A stretch of DNA of 11,073 bases, from contig JAQUPC010000070.1 of assembly GCA_028716765.1 (NCBI GenBank), positions 1-11,073 on the forward strand, in the 5' to 3' direction. The position numbers and the translations under genes are program-made. Shown in pieces: positions 1 to 5,265 of this stretch (positions are counted from its first letter, which is position 1; each line of letters starts with the position of its first letter). Under the pieces are notes generated by a model. The model did no database searches and was not told the DNA's origin. It saw nothing but the letters and a program-made list of their open reading frames with translations. This stretch comes from Alphaproteobacteria bacterium. GTDB lineage: Bacteria > Pseudomonadota > Alphaproteobacteria > UBA9219.

Positions 1-311
1 TCGTCGACCTTATCAGCGACAACACCATCTCGGGCCGCATCGCCAAGGACGTGTTCGAAGAGATGATGAAATCCGGCAAGCCAGCCGCGGCCATCGTCGA
101 GGAAAAGGGGCTGCGTCAGGTGACCGTTACCGGCGCGATCGAGGCCGCTATCGGCAAGGTTCTGGCCTCCAACGCCGACAAGGTCGCCGAGTATAAGTCC
201 GGCAAGGACAAGCTATTCGGCTTTTTCGTCGGGCAGGTTATGAAAGCCACGGGCGGCAAGGCCAACCCCGCGATGTTGAACGAGCTGTTGAAGAAGAAGC
301 TCGGCACGTAG
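1..311 (+). CDS. gatB: GatB C-terminus (Asp/Glu-tRNA amidotransferase subunit B), 5' partial
   Basis: The frame is open from base 3 and ends at TAG 309-311, giving about 102 residues. It is the C-terminal YqeY/GatB tail domain: a start like [21 protein letters not shown], then [10 protein letters not shown], an alanine-rich helix, and the closing [17 protein letters not shown] followed by NELLKKKL. That closing block is diagnostic of GatB. In the GatCAB complex GatB carries the kinase/transamidase site that converts mischarged Glu-tRNA(Gln) or Asp-tRNA(Asn), and the tail domain contacts the tRNA. The catalytic cradle domain lies to the left of the window. No intrinsic terminator follows the stop; the next gene has its own promoter 16 bases downstream. 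The identification rests on recognised family motifs and is very secure. Confidence 0.95.
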   Translation, partial: VDLISDNTISGRIAKDVFEEMMKSGKPAAAIVEEKGLRQVTVTGAIEAAIGKVLASNADKVAEYKSGKDKLFGFFVGQVMKATGGKANPAMLNELLKKKLGT

Positions 312-326
312 ATTAGAACGGCATCA

Positions 327-355
327 TTGACAAATGGTAATTAACACTTTACAAT
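327..355 (+). promoter_or_regulatory. Sigma-70 promoter of higBA
   Basis: The -35 box TTGACA (327-332, perfect) and the -10 box TACAAT (350-355, five of six) are separated by exactly 17 bases. The box sits 25 bases before the higB start, so the leader is short. This is the clearest promoter in the window and makes higBA a separate transcription unit from gatB. Confidence 0.75.
332..349. promoter_or_regulatory. Candidate HigA operator (imperfect dyad)
   Basis: An imperfect palindrome, AAATGGTAA / TTAACACTT, has seven of nine positions paired around a central TAATTA. It fills the spacer between the -35 and -10 boxes. HigA-type antitoxins are known to repress their own operon by binding palindromes that overlap the promoter, so this is the natural operator candidate. 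The position is visible in the sequence; binding is inferred. Confidence 0.4.
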
Positions 356-379
356 AACTTTCTGATCCGTAGAGGGGCG

Positions 380-658
380 ATGATTGAAAGGTTCCGGCAC
401 AAGGGCTTGCAGCTATTGTTTGAAAAAGGCGATCGCAGCAAGTTGAACCCTCAGTATGTGGCGCGAATAAGCCTGATTTTATCTACCCTTGATGCGGCGA
501 AAGATGCAAAGGACATGGATCAGCCGGCGTTCCATTTGCATGAATTAAAGGGTTCTCTCAGAGGCTATTGGGCCATCACGGTACGTGCCAACTGGAGGAT
601 CATTTTTCGTTTTAATGATGGCCATGCCTGCGACGTGGATCTGGTGGATTATCATTGA
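380..658 (+). CDS. higB: HigB-type toxin (RelE superfamily mRNA interferase)
   Basis: This is a 92-residue protein of the HigB/plasmid-killer family. It starts MIERFRHKGLQLLFEKG, matching the usual I-x-x-F-x-x-K-G-L-x-x-x-F-x-x-G opening, and continues with a DMDQPAFHLHELKG block and the core GYWAITVRANWRIIFRF. It ends DVDLVDYH, and these closing motifs are typical of full-length members (about 92 aa). HigB toxins are ribosome-dependent endoribonucleases that cut mRNA during translation and are neutralised by HigA. A purine-rich GAGGGG stretch lies 3-8 bases before ATG 380. The toxin-first order is typical of higBA and unlike most other type II pairs. The antitoxin start follows 13 bases after the toxin stop. 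No truncation is seen, so the toxin is probably active. Confidence 0.93.
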   Translation: MIERFRHKGLQLLFEKGDRSKLNPQYVARISLILSTLDAAKDAKDMDQPAFHLHELKGSLRGYWAITVRANWRIIFRFNDGHACDVDLVDYH

Positions 659-664
659 AGGAGG
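658..664 (+). promoter_or_regulatory. Strong ribosome binding site of higA
   Basis: AAGGAGG begins on the last base of the higB stop codon and lies seven bases before ATG 672. It is far closer to consensus than the site in front of higB. A stronger initiation signal for the antitoxin than for the toxin fits the need for excess antitoxin. Confidence 0.6.
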
Positions 665-671
665 CTGAGTT

Positions 672-983
672 ATGCGTATGAAAAACCCCGTGCATCCCGG
701 CGAACTCGTTAAGGCGAATCTTGACGAACTGGGACTTAGCGTCGCCAAAGCCGCGAAGGCTCTCGGCGTCACCCGCCAGCAGCTTTACAACGTCATGAGC
801 GGCAAAAGTTCCGTATCGCCCGAAATGGCCGTGCGCTTTGAAAAGGCGTTCGGCGGAAGCGCCGACATGTGGCTGCGAATGCAGACCGCCTATGATCTTG
901 CCGAAGTGCGGCGCCACACAAAGAAAATCATCGTTCATCGCCTTACGGCGGCAGGTGATGAGCCGCGGGCTGTAAGATGCTAA
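672..983 (+). CDS. higA: HigA-type antitoxin, XRE-family DNA-binding protein
   Basis: This is a 103-residue antitoxin. It opens with the family signature NPVHPGELVKANLDELGLS (residues 4-22), followed by a helix-turn-helix (VAKAAKALGVTRQQLYNVMSG, about 23-43). It continues with the conserved tail SVSPEMAVRFEKAFGGSADMW and LRMQTAYDLAEVRR. HigA binds HigB to block its nuclease and represses the shared promoter through its helix-turn-helix. ATG 672 is chosen because a full AAGGAGG lies seven bases upstream; ATG 678 would remove two residues. The last 15 or so residues are basic and variable. The pair is complete, with both reading frames intact, so it looks like a functional chromosomal module beside a housekeeping gene. 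Confidence 0.94.
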   Translation: MRMKNPVHPGELVKANLDELGLSVAKAAKALGVTRQQLYNVMSGKSSVSPEMAVRFEKAFGGSADMWLRMQTAYDLAEVRRHTKKIIVHRLTAAGDEPRAVRC

Positions 984-1005
984 AGGATAAGCTGAAAGGA
1001 TAAGC
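982..1005 (+). repeat. Tandem duplicated Shine-Dalgarno segment
   Basis: The 11-mer AAAGGATAAGC occurs at 982-992 and again at 995-1005, a direct repeat with a 13-base period. The first copy starts inside the higA stop codon. The second contains the ribosome binding site AAAGGA used by the gene starting at 1007. Both copies carry the same AAAGGA core. Confidence 0.8.
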
Positions 1006-1006
1006 G

Positions 1007-1882
1007 ATGAAATCCCATAGGTCTTTCTGGGCGGCTTTTGCCGGGGGTCTGCTTGTTTTGCTGGGAGCTTATCTTTTCGCGCCCGGCTGGCGGGCGGCTC
1101 AGCCTCATGCCGCCGAGACGGCGTATGAGCGTGTGATGCGAACGGGAACGCTGCGCTGCGGCTATATCATCGCGGCGCCGGGGCTCATTAAAGACGCAAA
1201 ATCCGGCCAGCTTTCCGGGCTGGTCTATGACCTCATGACCGCGATCGGCACGACGCTCAATCTGAAAATCGACTGGGCCGAGGAAACGACCTTCGCAACC
1301 GAACTGGAAGGATTGAAAACCCGCCGCTTCGACGTGATCTGCAGCACGCTTTACCTTCGGCCCAATCTCATGCCCTTCGCCGAACTCACGCAGCCCTACT
1401 TCTATCTGCCCATCAACGTGATCCAGCGCAAGGGCGAGGAACGTTTCAAAACAAAGGCCGACATCGACAGGCCCGGCGTGAAAATGGGCGCCGTCGACGG
1501 CACGATGCCTTCGATCATCGCGCAGGAGGATTTCAAGCAAGCGGCGATTTATTCCATGCCGCAGATGAGCGCCTACAGTGAAAACCTGCTGGCGGTGATG
1601 ACGGGCAAGGCCGACGTGACGTTCGTCGATCCCCTCGTTTATGGCAGCTTCGCCAAAAACAATCCCGGGCAACTGGAAGTCAACACAACCGTTCCTGCTC
1701 CCAGGTTGTTTGCCAATATTCTGGCCGTGCAGAAAGGGGAGCATGATCTGGTGACGATGCTCAGCGCCGCAATCCAGCACCTCCTGAATAACGGGAAGGT
1801 TGAGGAAATTATTCGCGCTTATGAGCCTTTTCCTGGCGCCATTTTCCGCGTGGCAACGCCTTACGCGGCTGCAAAACAGTAA
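1007..1882 (+). CDS. Periplasmic solute-binding protein, family 3 (amino-acid type)
   Basis: The protein has 291 residues. Residues 1-35 form an N-terminal signal or anchor sequence: KSHR, then a hydrophobic run AGGLLVLLGAYLFAP. The mature part looks like a bacterial extracellular solute-binding protein family 3 (SBP_bac_3) domain. TGTLRCGYI (about 47-55) is the usual first strand, LSGLVYDLMTAIGTTLNLKIDW follows, and FDVICSTLYLRPNLMPFAELTQPYFY (about 109-135) corresponds to the ligand-binding segment with its Arg. KADVTFVDP and a final NNGKVEEIIRAY helix complete it. Such proteins usually deliver polar amino acids or similar small solutes to an ABC permease. None is encoded nearby, so it is an orphan here and the ligand cannot be read from sequence. 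ATG 1007 is supported by AAAGGA six bases upstream. It could be read through from higBA (23-base gap). Confidence 0.82.
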   Translation: MKSHRSFWAAFAGGLLVLLGAYLFAPGWRAAQPHAAETAYERVMRTGTLRCGYIIAAPGLIKDAKSGQLSGLVYDLMTAIGTTLNLKIDWAEETTFATELEGLKTRRFDVICSTLYLRPNLMPFAELTQPYFYLPINVIQRKGEERFKTKADIDRPGVKMGAVDGTMPSIIAQEDFKQAAIYSMPQMSAYSENLLAVMTGKADVTFVDPLVYGSFAKNNPGQLEVNTTVPAPRLFANILAVQKGEHDLVTMLSAAIQHLLNNGKVEEIIRAYEPFPGAIFRVATPYAAAKQ

Positions 1883-1920
1883 GCCGGCAAATGCAAGGCC
1901 GGGAACGCGACGCTGAATGA

Positions 1921-1972
1921 GCCTCTTGGGGAGAAGTTAATGGGTTAAACCGAGGTTTTTTCCCAATGAGGC
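1921..1972. terminator. Long imperfect inverted repeat, possible terminator
   Basis: GCCTC-TTGGGGAGAA (1921-1935) can pair with TTTTTTCCCAA-T-GAGGC (1956-1972), allowing one bulged T and a few G-T pairs. This gives a stem of about 12-15 pairs around a 20-base loop. It lies 38 bases after the solute-binding protein stop. The T-run is inside the right arm and only a weak GTTTATA follows the stem, so it is not a textbook intrinsic terminator. The rest of the 1883-2083 gap is AT-rich, with no recognisable gene or RNA. Confidence 0.4.
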
Positions 1973-2083
1973 CGTTTATATGAATTACTTTCATAAGCGC
2001 GTGATAAAATGATAAAAATTCCGAGAAGCTGATTGAAGGCGGATTCGGTTAATTTTTTTCAAAAACTATTTAGGCGAAGAGAT

Positions 2084-2860
2084 ATGGGCTGGAAAGACAA
2101 ACTCGTTGACCGCGAAGAAGATATCCCTGATTTTTTGCGCGAATCCCTTTGTGAGGCAGGCATCGCAGAAACCCCGCGGGTAAACCCTATGTCTTCGCCG
2201 GGCTGTGCAAACTTTGATGTTTATGCGGAAGGGAAAGAGATTCTTTCGATAGTCTTGTTGGACAATCTTTCGGATTCCATCGAACTTCGCGGGACCAGGG
2301 TTCATGACAATTATCACGGGCGGGGTTTGGGGGCGCTGGCGCTCAAATGCGTGCTGGCTGTCATGACAGCTCGCGGGAAGACGCACGCTATAATAACTCA
2401 CATCGGCCACGACGGTTATTGTTTTTGGCCAAGGATGGGTTCGCTCCCGGCCCTGGGAGATTCGGAAAGGCAGACTTTCGCCGATGGGCTGCCGCAAAAG
2501 CTCAACAATTTCAGGATGCACAACAGATTTGCGCTTAGTGATGAGGCCCAGAATGAAATCGAAAAGCTTGAAGATATGGCGAAGCAGTATCCCTATCGGG
2601 TTTGGCGGCGCCTTTCGCAGACGGAAATGGCGCTAAAGGGCGGGGGAAAGATATGCCGGAAGATCTTCTGCCATACGTTCTTTCATGACGATCATATTCT
2701 TATCCCCGGCGAACCCGGCACAAGCGCCGTGCTGGAAAAGCGCGTTGGCGTTATTTCCCCGTTTCGCGATCTTGCGGACAATTTCGGGCACATAACCCGG
2801 GAACTCACCAGAACTCCTGTTGAGGAGCCTCGAAGAGCGGCCGCTTTCAACGCCGGCTAA
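2084..2860 (+). CDS. GNAT-like N-acetyltransferase domain protein, function unknown
   Basis: From ATG 2084 the protein has 258 residues; the frame opens after TGA 2030-2032, and a TTG at 2033 would add 17 residues (VNFFQKLFRRRD region). The AGGCGA before ATG 2084 is only a modest binding site, so the start is uncertain. Residues about 75-95 read VHDNYHGRGLGALALKCVL, matching GNAT motif A (acetyl-CoA pyrophosphate loop, R-G-x-G-x). A later GYCFWPRMGSLP resembles the F-W-x-x-x-G-F/S strand near the end of a GNAT fold. A further 120 residues follow (KLEDMAKQYPYRVWRRL, then GGGKICRKIFCHTFFHDDH) that I do not recognise. The predicted activity is acetyl or acyl transfer to an unknown amine. The gene uses more A/T-ending codons than its neighbours, which may mean transfer. 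Its 3' end overlaps the convergent gene by 14 bp. Confidence 0.6.
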   Translation: MGWKDKLVDREEDIPDFLRESLCEAGIAETPRVNPMSSPGCANFDVYAEGKEILSIVLLDNLSDSIELRGTRVHDNYHGRGLGALALKCVLAVMTARGKTHAIITHIGHDGYCFWPRMGSLPALGDSERQTFADGLPQKLNNFRMHNRFALSDEAQNEIEKLEDMAKQYPYRVWRRLSQTEMALKGGGKICRKIFCHTFFHDDHILIPGEPGTSAVLEKRVGVISPFRDLADNFGHITRELTRTPVEEPRRAAAFNAG

Positions 2861-3584
2861 CGTTATACTGATGCACCAGCGCGTTGATCCGGCCGTTGCA
2901 GACGACATTGTTCCGCGCATATTCCTCGGGGGTGTCGACAAGCCTTTGGCGCCGCCGGTTTTCCTCCAGCATCTTGAGCGTCATTTCCTGAAGAATGGCC
3001 GTAGCCTTCTCGCGAACCAGCGTTTCGGCGAACTCGGCGTTCGGCGCGATAAGCCGGCCGTACAGCCTGAAATACGAAGACAGTCTTTCCTGAATGATAG
3101 GCACGTATTCCTTTAAAATCTTGCGGTTGACGGCGACGTGCCTTTGCTCGTGCGTCATGACGTGTTGCCCGGCACAAGGGTCCGAGGACAGTTCGCTGGC
3201 AATGTATATCGTAACTTCGCGGTACCCGACGGAGGCGTCGATATGCTCGATACGTGCGCAAAACGAGCCGTCATCCATCGGTTTTTGAACGATAGGGGCG
3301 CGGAACTCGAGGACGGGCTTGTAATGCGTAACGCCGAGCGTCACGGAGTCGTAGCGCGGGATGATATCTTTGGAAGCCTGCGCCATCTGATTGATTTCGG
3401 CGAGGCTTTTCGAGCCGTCTTCCACCGGTTCGTCAAAAACGGGCGTAACGGTAATGGTGGTGTTTTGATCGTAGTCGCAATAGCCGTCGCCGTTGGCGTA
3501 GGCGCGCGGCGCGGTTGCGAAGAAAAGGATCGCGGAGGAAAGAATAGCGGTGAAGAACAAGCCTCTACGGGAAACAGGGCGCAT
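2847..3584 (-). CDS. Secreted HExxH putative zinc metallopeptidase-like protein
   Basis: From ATG 3584 the protein has 245 residues. It begins MRPVSRRGLFFTAILSSAILFF and continues to APRAYAN, a classic cleavable signal peptide with cleavage likely after AYA (about residue 30). A GTG at 3605 would add seven residues but has no visible binding site and would lengthen the signal peptide. In the mature part, HVMTHEQRHVAVNR (about 141-154) contains an HExxH motif (H145, E146, H149), the zinc-binding and catalytic signature of gluzincin/DUF922-like peptidases. The four cysteines of the mature chain (including C36, C109 and C137) suggest periplasmic disulfides. The C-terminal third is a charged helical region (EFAETLVREKATAILQEM). 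I do not recognise a named family, and no clear third zinc ligand is seen. It lies downstream of the small gene at 3649-3906 on the same strand and is likely co-transcribed. Confidence 0.7.
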   Translation of the reverse strand: MRPVSRRGLFFTAILSSAILFFATAPRAYANGDGYCDYDQNTTITVTPVFDEPVEDGSKSLAEINQMAQASKDIIPRYDSVTLGVTHYKPVLEFRAPIVQKPMDDGSFCARIEHIDASVGYREVTIYIASELSSDPCAGQHVMTHEQRHVAVNRKILKEYVPIIQERLSSYFRLYGRLIAPNAEFAETLVREKATAILQEMTLKMLEENRRRQRLVDTPEEYARNNVVCNGRINALVHQYNVSRR

Positions 3585-3648
3585 CAAGACACTTTCGCGG
3601 GCCACACATCAAGCTGCGCGGCATCCTACAAGAATCCGGGAAGGGGGA

Positions 3649-3906
3649 TCAAGCCCGTTGACGCATCAGCTCGTCGCGCATGTCTTCCATCATGGCGCTG
3701 ACCTTGCGGCGGCGCCCGCGGCGGGGGATGTCGTCGATATTCCGGACTTCGCCGGGGTCGGTCGCTCCAAGGCCGCGCAATTCGGTAAGGCAGTGTTGAA
3801 GAACGATAACTTCGCGCAGATCGTCACGATCCCCGATTTGCATGACGGCCAGCTTGTTTTCGATCAGGTCGACCAGCGTGTCGACGACGTTTTTGGAAAG
3901 CGCCAT
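3649..3906 (-). CDS. Small conserved hypothetical protein (85 aa)
   Basis: This 85-residue cytoplasmic protein starts MALSKNVVDTLVDLIENKLAVM, followed by DRDDLREVIVLQHCLTELRGL. A flexible linker (TDPGEVRNIDDIP), a basic patch RRGRRRK and an amphipathic C-terminal helix end it. The pattern is two or three helices with no membrane segment. ATG 3906 is well supported by AAGGGAG about eight bases upstream. I have an impression of similar short proteins in Alphaproteobacteria but know no assigned function. The acidic helical N-half with a basic tail could bind nucleic acid or a partner protein; that is speculation. About 40-65 bases separate its stop from the secreted HExxH gene downstream, so the two may form an operon. 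Confidence 0.72.
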   Translation of the reverse strand: MALSKNVVDTLVDLIENKLAVMQIGDRDDLREVIVLQHCLTELRGLGATDPGEVRNIDDIPRRGRRRKVSAMMEDMRDELMRQRA

Positions 3907-4059
3907 GACTATAACTCCCTTATAAAATCGCCTTGCGGCGTCCTGAAAAATTTATCTCGAATATGCCTATTATTTGCCTAAAAAATTAAGATAATGTGAA
4001 GCAATTGCTGCTCCCGCGCACAAACAATTTTATTGCCCGCTGGGCGTTCCGGAGGATCG

Positions 4060-4083
4060 AAAAAGCCGGGATTATTGCCCGGC
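4060..4083 (-). terminator. Intrinsic terminator of the pta-ackA operon
   Basis: Read on the - strand: GCCGGG, loop CAATAAT, CCCGGC, then TTTTT. The 6-bp all-G/C stem and T-run form a clean rho-independent terminator. The upstream arm is the GCC GGG of the last ackA codons, and the TAA stop (4072-4074) lies in the loop. On the + strand the hairpin is preceded by A5 but followed by no T-run, so it works in one direction only. Confidence 0.85.
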
Positions 4084-5262
4084 TTCCGCCAGTTTTCTCG
4101 AATGGCGGGCGATCACGGCTTCTTCGTTAGTAGGAATTAACCATACTTCGACCTTGCTCTGCGGCGTGGATAGCAGAACTTCCTTCCCGCCCGGAGCCGC
4201 GTTTTTGCTCTCGTCAAGCGTGACGCCGAGCCAGCCGAAGGACGAGGCGATCTGCGAGCGTATCGGCGCCGCGTTCTCGCCTATGCCTCCCGTGAACACG
4301 ATCGCATCGATGCCGCCAAGCATGCTGGCAAAGGCCCCGATCTCGCGTGTCGCGCGCAGGCAGAAAAGATCGACGGCCTCACGCGCCGCGGGCTCCTGGC
4401 TGGCGAGCAACTCGGCCATGTCCGACGTAATGCCGGAAACGCCGCGCAGGCCGGAATCGTGGTAAAGCATGCGCTCGATGGCCTTTTCGTCGAGCTTGGC
4501 CTCGCGCATGAAATACAGCAAGACGCCGACGTCGAGATTTCCGGGGCGCGTGCCCATGACAAGGCCCTCGAGAACCGAAAATCCCATCGACGTGTCGAAA
4601 CTTTTTCCCCGGTCGAGCGCGCACAGGCTGGCGCCGTTGCCCATATGGGCAACCACGGCGCGGCCGTTATAAACGCGCGGCGCGACGTCCTTGAGGCGTC
4701 CGGAAACGTATTCGTAGGAAAGGCCGTGGAAGCCGTAACGGCGCACGCCTTTTTCGTCCCAAATCCGCGGGATCGCATAGCGGCGATGCAGCGAAGGGAT
4801 CGTGGTGTGAAACGCGGTGTCGAAACAGGCGATCTGGGGCACTTTCGGGTAAAGGGCCGTGGCTTTCTCGATAACCTCGACGTTGAAGGGCTGATGCAGC
4901 GGGGCCAAAGGGATCAGGGATTTAAGATAGGCCAGAAGATGCGGCCTTACGATGGAATGTTCTTTCAAATCCCTTCCATGCACGACGCGATGCCCGCAGG
5001 CGATCAGGGCGTTAGGGGGCAGGCAGGATTCAAGCCAGGCGAGCAGCACCTCGGTCGCCGCCCCGGGCGTCGCGCAACTGGTTGTCACGTCGGGGGGCGT
5101 CTTGCCTTCGAACAGTTCTCCTTTGGCCGAAAACCTGGCCTTTTTGCCGATTTCGGCGATGATGCCGCGGCCGACGCACGTGTGCTCGTTATCCTTGAAC
5201 AGGGCGAACTTGAGGCTCGAAGAGCCGCCGTTCAAAACAAGAATGTAGGAACCATCGGTCAT
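4072..5262 (-). CDS. ackA: Acetate kinase (acetate/propionate kinase family)
   Basis: A complete 396-residue acetate kinase of normal family length, which transfers phosphate between acyl-phosphate and ADP in the cytoplasm. The N-terminal VLNGGSSSLKFALF (about 9-22) contains the first family signature with N11. GHRVVHG (about 90-96) carries the substrate-binding Arg, and FDTAFH (about 147-152) holds the catalytic Asp148. RYGFHGLSYEYV (175-186) has the conserved His, HMGNGASL (206-213) is the phosphate loop, and MGTRPGNLD (236-244) the conserved Arg. FTGGIGENA near the C-terminus is the adenosine-site motif. All key residues are present. ATG 5262 lies three bases after the stop of the upstream pta gene, and AGGAAAGG within the end of that gene is its binding site, so the two are tightly co-expressed. 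The substrate range (acetate, propionate or butyrate) cannot be decided from sequence. Confidence 0.96.
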   Translation of the reverse strand: MTDGSYILVLNGGSSSLKFALFKDNEHTCVGRGIIAEIGKKARFSAKGELFEGKTPPDVTTSCATPGAATEVLLAWLESCLPPNALIACGHRVVHGRDLKEHSIVRPHLLAYLKSLIPLAPLHQPFNVEVIEKATALYPKVPQIACFDTAFHTTIPSLHRRYAIPRIWDEKGVRRYGFHGLSYEYVSGRLKDVAPRVYNGRAVVAHMGNGASLCALDRGKSFDTSMGFSVLEGLVMGTRPGNLDVGVLLYFMREAKLDEKAIERMLYHDSGLRGVSGITSDMAELLASQEPAAREAVDLFCLRATREIGAFASMLGGIDAIVFTGGIGENAAPIRSQIASSFGWLGVTLDESKNAAPGGKEVLLSTPQSKVEVWLIPTNEEAVIARHSRKLAEAGQ

Positions 5263-5265
5263 GAA

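Noticed and set aside
980..1780. A 266-codon open frame on the - strand.
   Set aside because: It is a shadow of the solute-binding protein with a low-complexity His/Arg/Gly pattern.
3929..3940. A CGCC-GCAA-GGCG hairpin followed by ATTTTA on the - strand.
   Set aside because: Only four pairs, located in the leader just before the ribosome site of the 85-aa gene; too weak to call a terminator or attenuator.
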